From Rugosimonospora africana (lineage in GTDB: Bacteria; Actinomycetota; Actinomycetes; Mycobacteriales; Micromonosporaceae), in contig NZ_BONZ01000001.1 of the NCBI RefSeq assembly GCF_016862975.1, positions 57,696 to 121,695 of the forward strand: a stretch of 64,000 nucleotides of DNA. The letters run 5' to 3'. A model generated the notes under the pieces. It worked only from the letters and a program-made list of their open reading frames with translations. It did not search any database and was not told the DNA's origin. Shown piece after piece: positions 8,344 through 17,205 of this stretch; within the stretch, counting starts at the first letter, position 1; every line of letters begins with the position of its first letter. A program made the position numbers and the translations under genes.

Positions 8344-9383
8344 GTCTTGTCCCTCAGCGGCCCCATCAACTCGTCGACGAACCGCTGCCGGGCCGCCCGC
8401 TCGAACCGGGGCACCGGGCCGATGATGTGGAACCGGTCCACCCCCAGATCGGCCAGCTCCACCAGCCGGTCCAGGCAGTACGGCGCCGGCCCGAGCACCG
8501 CGAACCGCTCGGCGAACCCCAGCGTCAACCGCTCGTTCTGCGTGCCGTGGCGGCCGTGCCGGGTCATCTGGAAGTCGGCGGTCAACGCGGCGAAGACCGC
8601 GCGCTGCGAGTCGGAAGCCGGCCCGTTCACGGTGCCGTGCATGGTGGAGAACCGCGCGAAGGTGGCGATCCGGCCGCTGGCCATGCTCAGCGCGGCCGCC
8701 CGGTCCTCGTGCACCACGACGTTGACGAAGAGACCGATCTTGACATCCGGCCGGACCGCACGGGCGAGCCCGATGCCCCAGCGCACCCGCTCCGGGTCGG
8801 CACCGACCGCGAGCATGACCCGGTCGGCGTGCTCGGCGGCGACCCGGATCGCGCGCGGGCCGCTGGCCGCCACGAAGACCGGCACCTTCGGAACCGGCGG
8901 CCCCTTGCGCAGCCAGAGCAGTTGGCTGACCGTGGGGGTGTCGGCCAGCGGGAGCCGGTCGTCGATGACCTGGGTCGCGTCGCCCCGTGCCTCCGCCATG
9001 CTGACCGCCTCGCCGCGCAGGTAGGTCTGGACCGACCGGACGTAGCCGCGAAGCGTGTCGACGGACGCCGGACGCAGTCCGAGAAAGGCCAGGGCACTGT
9101 CGCCCCGGCCGATGCCCAGCGACATCCGGCCGCCGGACTCGACCTGGATCGAGGCGGCCGCGCAGGCGGTGACGGCGGCGTGCCGGGTCTGCGGGTTGGT
9201 CACCCCCACCGCGAGCTGGATGCGCGAGGTGGTCAACGCGGCGACGGTCAGCGCCACGTACGAGTCGCCGGCCCTGTTCTGGGAGTCGGTGTACGCGACT
9301 CCGTCCCACCCCATCCGCTCGAACTCCTCGGCCTTGCGTGCCAGCGGGCTCGCCTGGGTAGACAGCCACAGCTGCACGCTCAC
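8340..9383 (-). CDS. LLM-class (luciferase-like, probably F420-dependent) oxidoreductase
   Basis: A 347-residue luciferase-like monooxygenase/F420-dependent oxidoreductase. Typical stretches are AEEFERMGWDGVAYTDSQ, TTSRIQLAVGVTNPQTRH, GRMSLGIGRGDSAL and VFVAASGPRAIRVAAEHADRV (the last two spread over the barrel core). The start GTG (9383) overlaps the aldehyde dehydrogenase stop (GTGA). The family uses reduced flavin or F420 to oxidise or reduce diverse substrates, and the cofactor cannot be settled from sequence alone. In the operon it sits between aldehyde dehydrogenase and the HldD-like epimerase, suggesting oxidative tailoring of a sugar or amino-acid-derived aldehyde, as inference. Confidence 0.83.
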   Translation of the reverse strand: MSVQLWLSTQASPLARKAEEFERMGWDGVAYTDSQNRAGDSYVALTVAALTTSRIQLAVGVTNPQTRHAAVTACAAASIQVESGGRMSLGIGRGDSALAFLGLRPASVDTLRGYVRSVQTYLRGEAVSMAEARGDATQVIDDRLPLADTPTVSQLLWLRKGPPVPKVPVFVAASGPRAIRVAAEHADRVMLAVGADPERVRWGIGLARAVRPDVKIGLFVNVVVHEDRAAALSMASGRIATFARFSTMHGTVNGPASDSQRAVFAALTADFQMTRHGRHGTQNERLTLGFAERFAVLGPAPYCLDRLVELADLGVDRFHIIGPVPRFERAARQRFVDELMGPLRDKT

Positions 9384-10828
9384 CCGGCAACTCCACCGGG
9401 CCGCGCGGCCGGCCCGTCCGGCAGCCCTATCGCCTTCGCCACCTGGTACTCGCGGAGTCCGAATCGGCCCAGTTCGTGGCCGTAGCCCGACAGTCCCCGG
9501 CCGCCGAACGGCGCGGCGGGGTTGAACGGCGCCCCGTTGATGTCCACCCGGCCGACCCGCATGCCCCTGGCGAAGGCGACGGCGTGATCCCGGTCGGTCG
9601 ACCACACGGCGCCGGCCAGGCCGAAGCGCGAGTTGTTGGTGATGGCCAGCGCTTCTTCCTCGGTGTCGTAGGGCAGCAGGCACAGCGCCGGCCCGAAGAT
9701 CTCGTCCTGAACGATCGGCAGGTCCGGGTCGTCGGTCACGAACAGCGACGGCGCCAGATAGTAGCCGCGCTCGGGCAGCGGACGGTCGCCGAGCGGATCG
9801 ATCCGGTCGACCCCCTCCGCGGCCGCGTCGGCGAACACCCGGCGGACCCGGTCGCGGTGATCGGCAGTGACCAACGGTCCCAGGAGAGTGCCCGGGTCGG
9901 TCGGGTCTCCCGGCACATACTGGGCGGCGAACTCGGTGCACCGCTGCCGCGCCTCATCGAGATCTTTGCGAGGTACCAGCATCCGGCTCAGGGCGGTGCA
10001 CGTCTGGCCCGAGTTGGCCAGCGCGCGGGTCACGCCGTATTCCAGGGCGGCGGGCAGATCGGCGTCGGGCAGCACGACGTTGGCCGACTTGCCGCCCAGT
10101 TCGAGGATCAGCGGCCGGACCAGGGCACCGGCCCGGGCCGCCACCAGGGCGCCCACCGCGGCCGAGCCGGTGAAGGACACCAGGTCGACACCCGGGTGCC
10201 CGACCAGCGCGTCGCCGGTGGCGACCCCGCCGGTGACCAGGTTCACCACGCCGGCCGGAAGGTCGACCTCGTGCAGCACGCGCGTCAGCAGCATGGCCGA
10301 CAGCGGAGCCAGCTCACTCGGCTTGAGCACCACGGTGCAGCCGACCGCGATCGCGGCGGCCAGCTTCGCCACCACCTGGTGCAGCGGATAGTTCCACGGG
10401 GTCAGCGCCGCCACCACACCGACCGGCTCGTGCAGCACCACGGAGTTGCCTAGCCGCTCCGGTGTGCTCACCTCGGTCAGCGCGTCGAGCAGCCCGCCCA
10501 GCGCGCGCAGTGGCAGGCCGGTCTGCACGTGCCGGGACAGGGCGATGGGCGCGCCCATCTCGGCGGTGACGGTGGCCGCGAACTCCTCGCGCCGTGCCAG
10601 GAGTTCCCGGCGCATCAGGCGCAGGAAGGCGGCCCGCTCCTCGGCCGGCCGCGCGGACCACTCCGGCAGTGCCGCCCGGGCCGCCGCGACCGCGTCGTCC
10701 ACATCCGCGCCCGACCCGTCCGCGACCACGGCAAGTTCTTCCTCGGTCGCCGGGTTGACCACCGCGATCCGGCCCGCGCCGCGCGGTGGACGCCATTCAC
10801 CGGCGACGTAGACGACCTCGCTGTCCAA
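9380..10828 (-). CDS. aldehyde dehydrogenase family protein
   Basis: NAD(P)-dependent aldehyde dehydrogenase of 482 residues, a full-length family member. Visible motifs are TPWNYPLHQ near 140, the Rossmann FTGSAAVG, the general base in LELGGKSA, the catalytic cysteine in NSGQTCTA, and EIFGPALCLLPY. It oxidises an aldehyde to an acid. The start is TTG at 10828 behind AGGCGGAG. It is the second gene of the minus-strand train running from 11470 to 4471 and overlaps the LLM gene by four bases, so the two may act in sequence. The substrate cannot be read from the sequence. Confidence 0.9.
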   Translation of the reverse strand: MDSEVVYVAGEWRPPRGAGRIAVVNPATEEELAVVADGSGADVDDAVAAARAALPEWSARPAEERAAFLRLMRRELLARREEFAATVTAEMGAPIALSRHVQTGLPLRALGGLLDALTEVSTPERLGNSVVLHEPVGVVAALTPWNYPLHQVVAKLAAAIAVGCTVVLKPSELAPLSAMLLTRVLHEVDLPAGVVNLVTGGVATGDALVGHPGVDLVSFTGSAAVGALVAARAGALVRPLILELGGKSANVVLPDADLPAALEYGVTRALANSGQTCTALSRMLVPRKDLDEARQRCTEFAAQYVPGDPTDPGTLLGPLVTADHRDRVRRVFADAAAEGVDRIDPLGDRPLPERGYYLAPSLFVTDDPDLPIVQDEIFGPALCLLPYDTEEEALAITNNSRFGLAGAVWSTDRDHAVAFARGMRVGRVDINGAPFNPAAPFGGRGLSGYGHELGRFGLREYQVAKAIGLPDGPAARPGGVAG

Positions 10829-10858
10829 CTGCTCCGCCTCTCTGCTCAGCCGCCCGCG

Positions 10859-11470
10859 TCATCCGTCTACAGTGGACGGGCCGAGACCTTCCGGCGCCGC
10901 CTGGGCCGCCCGCGCCGCCTGGGCCTCACGTTCCTGCCGTGCCGCACGGGCCCGGATCCGGCGCCGCTTGCCCCGCTGCACCAACGCCACCTGCTGAACC
11001 GTCGACGCCACCGCGAGATACAGCATGGCGGTGGCCGACTCGGCGCCGGCCGGGCCGCCCACCACGTGGTTGAGCACCCCGGCCCCGATGTGCAGGGCGA
11101 CGGAGACCAGCCACAGGGAAATGCTCAACGCTCCGCCCTTGCGCATCAGCCGCTGGCCGTCCCACCACAACTTGACGGTGTGGGCACGCGCGACGGCCAG
11201 CGTCGCGCCGACCACGAAGCTGGCCAGGAGGATGCCCAGCGCGGCACCGGACAACTTGCCGTGCCCGGACAGCAGGGGAACCGCGAGCATGAGGCCCACG
11301 ATGAGGAACAGGCCCTGCTGCTGCAGGCGTGGCTCGCGGGGAACCGGCCGGGCCTGCACCTGCCGGTACAGCAGGTAGCCGAAGAACAGGACGCCGAAGA
11401 TCGCGCCGACATCCAGCTGACCGAGACCGTTACCGCCCGCGGCGAACGCCGTACCCAACATGCCCACCAT
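10859..11470 (-). CDS. multi-pass membrane protein, CcdC/DUF1453-like
   Basis: About 203 residues with four to five hydrophobic segments (for example AIFGVLFFGYLLYRQ, FLIVGLMLAVPLL, LGILLASFVVGAT and ISLWLVSVALHIGAG) and a basic Arg/Ala-rich cytosolic tail. The layout resembles the CcdC/DUF1453 group of small membrane proteins of uncertain function. ATG 11470 is chosen over further upstream starts because the hydrophobic fold begins right after it; the ribosome-binding site is weak. It is the promoter-proximal gene of the minus-strand train, diverging from the P450 at 11702. Its role could be export, self-protection or unrelated to the product. Confidence 0.65.
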   Translation of the reverse strand: MVGMLGTAFAAGGNGLGQLDVGAIFGVLFFGYLLYRQVQARPVPREPRLQQQGLFLIVGLMLAVPLLSGHGKLSGAALGILLASFVVGATLAVARAHTVKLWWDGQRLMRKGGALSISLWLVSVALHIGAGVLNHVVGGPAGAESATAMLYLAVASTVQQVALVQRGKRRRIRARAARQEREAQAARAAQAAPEGLGPSTVDG

Positions 11471-11701
11471 GTTCCACGGCGGCGCGGCTGATCTCAATGG
11501 GTCGGTGCGCGGTAGTTTGCTGTTGCGTACGATTTTTGATGTGGCCACTTCGACCGCCGCGAGCGGTACCCGTGCCAGATGAACGCTTGGTGAGCATGTG
11601 AGTCACACTTCCGACGGCGACTCCGTACCCTTGTCCTACGCATTTGCTTTCGATATGTTGGCGGCTGGAAGCGACGGGGTTCGATCCGGGGACGGGGACC
11701 T
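11471..11701. promoter_or_regulatory. divergent intergenic region with an 11-bp palindrome
   Basis: This 231-bp gap separates the minus-strand train from the plus-strand P450 gene and must hold both promoters. It is less GC-rich than its surroundings, with stretches such as CGTACGATTTTTGATG and CTTTCGATATG. A perfect palindrome TGTGA-G-TCACA lies at 11597-11607, resembling half-sites bound by CRP/FNR- or GntR-like regulators. No regulator for it can be named from this window. Confidence 0.45.
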
Positions 11702-13132
11702 GTGAACGACATTGCGCCCGAGACGTTGGATTTCGCCAGCGACAACCGGTACAGCAGATTTCACCAGCGAGGCACCCCGGTCAGTTGGTGGGATTACCAC
11801 AACGGCCGGTGGATGGTTTCCGGTTACGACGAAGTTACCGCCGCCGCACGCGACACCGAAACCTTCTCGTCACGCCACGACATGCCGAACGGCACGAGCC
11901 CGTACGCGGGCGTGATGGTGCCGCCGACACCGATCCGCGCGGTACCCATCGAGATGGACCCGCCCGGCTACATCGACTACCGGCGGATGCTCCAGAGCCG
12001 GTTCTCGCCGACGGTGGTGCGCGTCATGCGGTCGCGGGTGCTGGAGTTCGTCACCTGGTGCCTCGACCGGCGCATCGAGTCGGGGCAGATCGACCTGTTC
12101 CACGACCTGACCAAGCTGGTACCGGCGATGGTCACCATGCAGCTCATCGGCCTGCCGGTCGAGCACTCCGAGATCATCGCGGACGCGGTGCACAACCGCA
12201 GCGAGGAGCGGTTCAACCTCAACGCGGCCTGGTCGCTGCTGATGAAGCTGACCACCGAGGCGATCGCGAAGCGCAAGAAGGAGCGCGCCGACGATCTGAT
12301 CTCGTACCTGCTCGACGCCGAGGTCGACGGCCACCGGTTCGCGGATCACGAGATCATGGAGATCTGCTTCACCATGGTGATCGGCGGCATGGCCACCACC
12401 GCCAGGCTGGCCCTGGGTGGGCTGTCCTTCTTCGCGGTGCATCCGGACGAGCGCGACCGGGTCAAGGACGATCCGGACCTGATGGCCAGCGCCATCGAGG
12501 AGTTCCTGCGCTACTACAGCCCGGTGCCGTTCCTGTCCCGCACGGCGGTGACCGACACCTGTCTCGGCGGTCAGGACATCAAGGCGGGCGACCGGGTGGT
12601 GCTCGGCTACGCGGCGGCCAACCGTGACCCGAAGGTCTTCGAGCGGCCGGACGACATCCTCATCGACCGCAGCCCCAACCGGCATCTCGCGCTCGGCCAC
12701 GGCGTGCACTTCTGTCTCGGCGCGAACCTCGGCCGGATGGAGGCGACCGTGATGATCGAGCAGGTGCTCGCCCGCATGCCGGACTACCAACTGGTACGCG
12801 ACGCGTCACCGGTGGCCGAGGCCGATCACGGCTCGGCGGGCAAGGGTTCGGCCAGCGGCGGTTCGAGCGGCATCTCGGCCAACGGCAACGGCGGCTCGGG
12901 GATCAAGGACTGGACCATCGAGGAGGCCATGCGGGCCGCGGCCGCCGGCTGCCCGGTGATGCACACGGCTGTCGAGGAGCGGGCCACGGACGGCGGTCCC
13001 ACCACCGCCGGTGCGGCACAGGGCAACCTGCCCTGGGAGGAGCGCACCCAGCGCGGCCTGCAGGTCCGGTTCACGCCGGGTGAGCGCAGCGGGCAACAGT
13101 TCGACTTCGACCTTCCGGAGAGGTACCGCTGA
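11702..13132 (+). CDS. cytochrome P450 with a long low-complexity insert before its C-terminal strand
   Basis: A 476-residue bacterial P450, about 70 residues longer than usual. The I-helix reads IGGMATTA, the K-helix ExxR is EEFLRYY, and the heme loop is LGHGVHFCLG with the Cys ligand. Between the L-helix region (MPDYQLV, near 365) and the final strand (GLQVRFTPG, near 455) lies a Gly/Ser/Ala-rich insert with GSASGGSSGISANGNGGSG, then an acidic/helical patch. Such an insert is unusual and could be a flexible linker or protein-contact element. The start is GTG at 11702. The SCP2-like gene follows by one base, suggesting a coupled pair. The ferredoxin at 25786 may supply electrons. Confidence 0.9.
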   Translation: MNDIAPETLDFASDNRYSRFHQRGTPVSWWDYHNGRWMVSGYDEVTAAARDTETFSSRHDMPNGTSPYAGVMVPPTPIRAVPIEMDPPGYIDYRRMLQSRFSPTVVRVMRSRVLEFVTWCLDRRIESGQIDLFHDLTKLVPAMVTMQLIGLPVEHSEIIADAVHNRSEERFNLNAAWSLLMKLTTEAIAKRKKERADDLISYLLDAEVDGHRFADHEIMEICFTMVIGGMATTARLALGGLSFFAVHPDERDRVKDDPDLMASAIEEFLRYYSPVPFLSRTAVTDTCLGGQDIKAGDRVVLGYAAANRDPKVFERPDDILIDRSPNRHLALGHGVHFCLGANLGRMEATVMIEQVLARMPDYQLVRDASPVAEADHGSAGKGSASGGSSGISANGNGGSGIKDWTIEEAMRAAAAGCPVMHTAVEERATDGGPTTAGAAQGNLPWEERTQRGLQVRFTPGERSGQQFDFDLPERYR

Positions 13133-13133
13133 C

Positions 13134-13571
13134 GTGGAGTTCCTATCGGAAGAGTGGATGGTGCAGAGGTTCCGCCTCGCCACCTCGGCGCGCTGGCTCC
13201 CGGACACGGACATCCGCATCCAGCACGTGGTGACCGAGGGACCGCGCGGCACCGTCCACTACTACGACGACGTCCGCGAGGGCATACTCGTCCGGTCCGG
13301 CCTCGGCAGCATCGACGAGCCCGACGTCACCATCACCAACCTGTGGGCCGACGAACTCGCCGTCATGCGCGGTGAGGCCGACATGTTCGACGTGCTGATG
13401 ACCGGCCGGGTCGACGTGGCCGGCGACCACGGCCGGCTGTTCATCCTGATACCCACGCTGACCTCGCCCGAGGTCCGGTTGCTCGCCCGGGCCCTGGTTT
13501 CTGACGACGCGACGCTGCTCGACGAGGCGGTGGCGCCGGACGGCGCCCTGGCCGGCCCCTCGTCGGTCTGA
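13134..13571 (+). CDS. SCP2 sterol-carrier-like domain protein
   Basis: A 145-residue protein with the alternating pattern of an SCP-2/sterol-transfer-like fold: VHYYDDVREGILVRSG, then EPDVTITNLWADELAVMRGE and a C-terminal GRVDVAGDHGRLF, which resembles the family's conserved final strand and helix. SCP2 domains bind hydrophobic ligands in a tunnel. Immediately downstream of a P450 and near two prenyl-synthase genes, it could hold an isoprenoid substrate for oxidation, which is inference. The GTG start at 13134 has GGAGAGG about 10 bases upstream. It ends before a strong bidirectional terminator. Confidence 0.72.
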   Translation: MEFLSEEWMVQRFRLATSARWLPDTDIRIQHVVTEGPRGTVHYYDDVREGILVRSGLGSIDEPDVTITNLWADELAVMRGEADMFDVLMTGRVDVAGDHGRLFILIPTLTSPEVRLLARALVSDDATLLDEAVAPDGALAGPSSV

Positions 13572-13587
13572 CCAACACACTCCCCCA

Positions 13588-13627
13588 CAGACAGGTCGGG
13601 CACGGATGACCGTGCCCGACCTGTCTG
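13588..13627. terminator. bidirectional hairpin terminator, perfect 18-bp stem
   Basis: Left arm 13588-13605 (CAGACAGGTCGGGCACGG) and right arm 13610-13627 pair perfectly over 18 bases around a 4-base loop. The hairpin lies between the convergent ends of the SCP2-like gene (13571) and the prenyl-synthase paralogue (13635) and would serve both. There is no long T tract, as is common in high-GC actinobacteria. Confidence 0.85.
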
Positions 13628-13634
13628 GTCGGGA

Positions 13635-14567
13635 CTATCGCGCTCCCGCCGGGGCCAGCAGGCATTCGCACAGCTCGCCCAGCATCTTCTTGGCCGGCGT
13701 GTCCGGCGTGTGCCGTAGCGTCTCCTGCGCCCGGGCCACCTGAGCCGTCAGGTCCTCGACGACCAGCGCATCCACTCCGTGCTGGCGGGCCAGCTCGATG
13801 GTGGCCGGCTGCCCCGCCGCCACACGCCGCAGATAGCGCGCGGCAAGCGCGTCGTCGGCCAGCGCCGTGGTGTCGGGCTGGTCGGAGTCCGACAGGCGGG
13901 CCAACTCCTCCGCGATCCGGTGAGCCACCCCGATTTCCTCGCCGAACCGCAGCATCGCGTCGATGACCTGGCGGTCGCTCCCACCGGCCAGCGCGCCGAG
14001 CCCGGCACAGGTGGCGGTCAGCGCGCCGGTCTTGTCCGCGACCACGGACAGGTAGTGGGTGACCGGGTCGTCGTCGGGCGTCGGCTCCAACTCCTCGCGC
14101 AACTGGCCGGTCACCAGCCGGGCCGCCGTGCGCGCCTGCAACTCGACCGCCTCGATGCCCAATCCGTTTGCCAGCCGGGCGGCCGCGGTGAACAGGAAGT
14201 CCCCGGTCAGGATCGCGACCCAGTTGGCCCAGCGAGCCGGCTCAGGCTCGGCCAACTCGGCGATCTCCGGCTCGTTCACGATGCGGTCGTGGTGCACCGT
14301 CGCGAGATGGTTCAGCTCGCAGGCGACCGCCGCGGTGATCACCCCGTCGTGTCCGGCCCGGCCGTAGCGGGCCGCCAGCAGCACCAGGAGGTACCGCAGC
14401 TCCCGGCCGGCGGTCTCCTGCCGGTGCCCGGTCGCGTCGTCGATGAGCCCATACCCGCTGCGCGCCGCCGCGTCCAGCGCCGCGTCGGCCGCGGACAGCT
14501 CCGCCACCAATTGCTCGGCGACGTCGATGTCGTCGATGTTCAACCCGACCCGCGTACCCACCAGCAT
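13635..14567 (-). CDS. degenerate polyprenyl diphosphate synthase paralogue lacking both Asp-rich motifs
   Basis: A 310-residue trans-isoprenyl diphosphate synthase homologue that is clearly a paralogue of 16102-17205 (shared GDFLFTAAARLA, TPDDDPVTHYLSVV, DKTGALTATCAGLGAL). The first aspartate-rich motif, HDDVMDE in the partner, is HHDRIVNE here; the second, ISDDLLD, is IAEELAR; the GGKRFRP substrate-binding stretch is AGRELRY. It should not bind the Mg-diphosphate pairs and is probably a non-catalytic subunit, as in heterodimeric polyprenyl synthases where a small partner sets chain length. ATG 14567 has a strong GGGGGAG site; GTG 14603 would overlap the P450 stop by GTGA. Confidence 0.85.
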   Translation of the reverse strand: MLVGTRVGLNIDDIDVAEQLVAELSAADAALDAAARSGYGLIDDATGHRQETAGRELRYLLVLLAARYGRAGHDGVITAAVACELNHLATVHHDRIVNEPEIAELAEPEPARWANWVAILTGDFLFTAAARLANGLGIEAVELQARTAARLVTGQLREELEPTPDDDPVTHYLSVVADKTGALTATCAGLGALAGGSDRQVIDAMLRFGEEIGVAHRIAEELARLSDSDQPDTTALADDALAARYLRRVAAGQPATIELARQHGVDALVVEDLTAQVARAQETLRHTPDTPAKKMLGELCECLLAPAGAR

Positions 14568-14599
14568 GACGCTCTCCCCCGATCGTCGTGGCGCCTGCG

Positions 14600-15856
14600 T
14601 CACTTCAGCCGGACCGGCAACCGTTGCAGACCTCGCATGATGATGTTCGGCTTGTACGTAAGGGGCTCCGGAGTCAACGCCATCGCGGGCGCGCGACGCA
14701 GCAGCGTCCGGATGGCGATCTCACCCTCCAGGCGGGCGAGCTGCGCGCCGAGACAGAAGTGGATGCCCAGCCCGAAGGCGAGGTGCCGGCTGTTCGGCCG
14801 CGCCACGTCCAGCCGCTCCGGATCGTCGAACGCCTCCGGATCCCGGTTGGCGGCGGCCAGGATCAGCAGCACATGCTCACCCTTCGCGAACCGCCGGCCG
14901 TCGTGCTCCAGCTCCTGCAGGGCGGTGCGGGACACGAATTGCACCGGGGCGTCGTAGCGCACCAGCTCGTCGATGAACGAGGACTGCTCGGGCAGGTCGT
15001 TGTCCCGCACCCGGGCCAACTGATCGGGGTTGCGCAGCAGGGCCAGGATGCCGTTGCTGATCAGGCTCACCGTGGTCTCGTGCCCGGCGAACAGGAGCAG
15101 CACGCAGGTCGCCAACAGATCCGCGTCGCTGAGCGAGTCACCCGCCTCGCGCGCCTCGATGAGCCGACCCAGCAGGTCGGTCGTGGACTCGGCGCGGCGC
15201 TTGGCGATCAGCTCCCGGAAGTATTCGCGGAAGTTGCGGATGGCGCCGTTGCGCCGGCGGGCCTCGTCCGGAGTCAACACCTCCTCCGGGTCCTGCCCGC
15301 GGGCCAGGAACCGGGCCCACCTGGAGAACGTCACCTGATCCTCCGCGGGGACGCCCAGCATCTCGCAGATGACCGTCACCGGGATCCGGTACGCATACTG
15401 GGCCAGCAGCTCGACCTCGCCGCCGGTGGCGAACATGTCGTCAATCAGACCCTCGGCGAGCTGCTCGATGCGGGGGCGCATGGCCGCGATCACCTGGGGC
15501 GAGAACGCCTTGGCCACCAGGCCACGCAGCCGGGTGTGCTCCGGAGGGTCCTGACGTACGAACGAACGCCGGTTGCCCTTGTCCTCCGCGCCGCGCAACC
15601 GGTCGCTGCCCGAGCCCCGCCCCCACCGGCCGTCCCGAAGGATCGCCGCACAGTCCGCGTACCGCAGGTAGGCGGGCACCCCGAACATGGTGTCGTGCGC
15701 CGTGGCAGCCTCGCGCATCCGGCGGTAGATCGGATACGGATCCTCGCGCGCCTCGGCCGCGAACGGGTTGTCCACCGGGCCTCCACCTTCCGGGCCGACG
15801 ATCGGGTCGATGGTGAAACAGGCCGGCACCCAAATGCCGCGCAATATCGTCAGCAT
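14600..15856 (-). CDS. cytochrome P450
   Basis: A canonical soluble bacterial P450 of 418 residues. The I-helix has AGHETT, the K-helix is DELVRYDAPVQ (ExxR), and the heme-binding loop is FGLGIHFCLGAQLAR with the cysteine ligand. QDPPEHTRLRGLV and AANRDPEAF are further family signatures. It oxidises an unknown substrate, probably the cluster product or an isoprenoid given the downstream prenyl-synthase paralogue in the same transcript. The ATG at 15856 has no clear Shine-Dalgarno sequence, so a leaderless transcript or a later start is possible. Confidence 0.92.
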   Translation of the reverse strand: MLTILRGIWVPACFTIDPIVGPEGGGPVDNPFAAEAREDPYPIYRRMREAATAHDTMFGVPAYLRYADCAAILRDGRWGRGSGSDRLRGAEDKGNRRSFVRQDPPEHTRLRGLVAKAFSPQVIAAMRPRIEQLAEGLIDDMFATGGEVELLAQYAYRIPVTVICEMLGVPAEDQVTFSRWARFLARGQDPEEVLTPDEARRRNGAIRNFREYFRELIAKRRAESTTDLLGRLIEAREAGDSLSDADLLATCVLLLFAGHETTVSLISNGILALLRNPDQLARVRDNDLPEQSSFIDELVRYDAPVQFVSRTALQELEHDGRRFAKGEHVLLILAAANRDPEAFDDPERLDVARPNSRHLAFGLGIHFCLGAQLARLEGEIAIRTLLRRAPAMALTPEPLTYKPNIIMRGLQRLPVRLK

Positions 15857-16101
15857 CAGCGGTGTAAATCGGAGACCAGGCTAACCGACGCCGTAGATCT
15901 CGGCAAGCTCGATGACTAGGTGTAACGCGCTCGACAGCGTGTAGGGTTCGATATCGATGTATGTGTGACAATCGTCAACTCGTTCGCGGAAGTTTACTTT
16001 CTCACTTGCGACGAAACTCTTTTCGTAGCCGCCGCTTCCGGCTACCGTGGCACCAGGCAACGCGGGGGCTCCATTCGACAGCGACGAGCCGAGGATGGCT
16101 G
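15857..16101. promoter_or_regulatory. divergent promoter region between P450 and polyprenyl synthase
   Basis: This 245-bp gap is noticeably AT-richer than the genes on either side (for example TTCGATATCGATGTATGTG and AAGTTTACTTTCTCAC). It contains the palindrome TCGATATCGA and must carry promoters for the minus-strand P450 and the plus-strand prenyl synthase. A TTTCGATAT stretch also occurs upstream of the P450 at 11702, so a shared regulator is conceivable. No open reading frame here looks real. Confidence 0.4.
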
Positions 16102-17205
16102 ATGCCAGAGCAGACCAACACGACGACGGCGACTGTCACCCCGAGCGCGGTTGGTGCCGCGTTCGGTTCCGAGGTCGCCGCCCTTGCGCGGCAAGAGAAG
16201 GCCGCGGCCGCCGCGGCGACCACCTTCGGCCTGCGCATCGAAAACCGGGAGATGTCGGCCTCGCTGGTCAAGGGCATGGGCGCCGTCGACCAGGTGCTGC
16301 ACGCCGCGGCCGGCAACGTCTACCCGGACATCGACGTTCGGGCCCGATACCTCATCAAGGCCGGCGGCAAGCGGTTCCGGCCGCTGCTCACGCTGCTCGC
16401 CGCCCAGTTCGGCGACCCGGCCCGGACCGAGGTCACCACCGCGGCGGCGGCTTGTGAGCTGACCCATATCGCGACGCTCTATCACGACGACGTGATGGAC
16501 GAGGCGACCGTCCGCCGCAACGTGCCGTCGGCGAACGTCCGGTATGGCAACTCCGCCGCGGTGCTCTGCGGCGACCTGCTGTTCACCGCGGCGGCCCAGC
16601 TGATGGCCACGCTCGGTCTTCGCGCGGTGAAACTGCAGACGGAGACCGCGCACCGGCTGGTGATGGGGCAGACGCTGGAGACCGTCGGGCCGCGGCCCGA
16701 CGACGACCCGGTCGAGCACTACCTCGCGGTCATCCGGGACAAGACCGGGTCGCTGACCGCGGCGTGTGCCGGCCTCGGCGCGATAACCGCCGGGTGCCCC
16801 GACTGGATGGTGGACACCCTGCTGCGATATGGCGAGCTGGTCGGCATCGCGTTCCAGATCTCCGACGACCTGCTGGACATCACCGAGCCGCAGGGGCGCA
16901 CCGGCAAGGCACCCGGCACGGACCTGCGCGAGGGCGTGGAGACGCTGCCGGTCCTGCACGTCCGGGCCAACCCGCGGCCGCAGGACGCGCGCCTTTTGGA
17001 GCTGCTCGACGGCGACCTCAACGACCCGGCTGCGCTGCAGGAGACGCTGGAACTGCTGCGGGTTCACCCCGCGCTGGACCTGGCGCGCGCTGACCTGCGC
17101 CGGTATGTCGACGAGACCCGGGCATGCCTGCCGGTCCTGCCCGAGGTGCCGGCCCGGGGTGCCCTGGAACTGCTCGCGGACGTCGTCGGCAACCGAAGGC
17201 GATGA
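16102..17205 (+). CDS. polyprenyl diphosphate synthase (catalytic)
   Basis: A 367-residue trans-isoprenyl diphosphate synthase. GGKRFRPLL, the first Asp-rich motif in YHDDVMDEATVRRN and the second in FQISDDLLDI are all intact, so it should condense IPP with an allylic diphosphate. The N-terminal 50 residues are Ala-rich and extra. Chain length cannot be called reliably. ATG 16102 follows GAGGATGGCTG. The HAD gene overlaps its stop by ATGA. The paralogue at 13635-14567 lacks the metal-binding residues, so the pair may form a heterodimer. It could supply an isoprenoid chain to the cluster product or serve menaquinone synthesis; its place in the cluster favours the first. Confidence 0.93.
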   Translation: MPEQTNTTTATVTPSAVGAAFGSEVAALARQEKAAAAAATTFGLRIENREMSASLVKGMGAVDQVLHAAAGNVYPDIDVRARYLIKAGGKRFRPLLTLLAAQFGDPARTEVTTAAAACELTHIATLYHDDVMDEATVRRNVPSANVRYGNSAAVLCGDLLFTAAAQLMATLGLRAVKLQTETAHRLVMGQTLETVGPRPDDDPVEHYLAVIRDKTGSLTAACAGLGAITAGCPDWMVDTLLRYGELVGIAFQISDDLLDITEPQGRTGKAPGTDLREGVETLPVLHVRANPRPQDARLLELLDGDLNDPAALQETLELLRVHPALDLARADLRRYVDETRACLPVLPEVPARGALELLADVVGNRRR

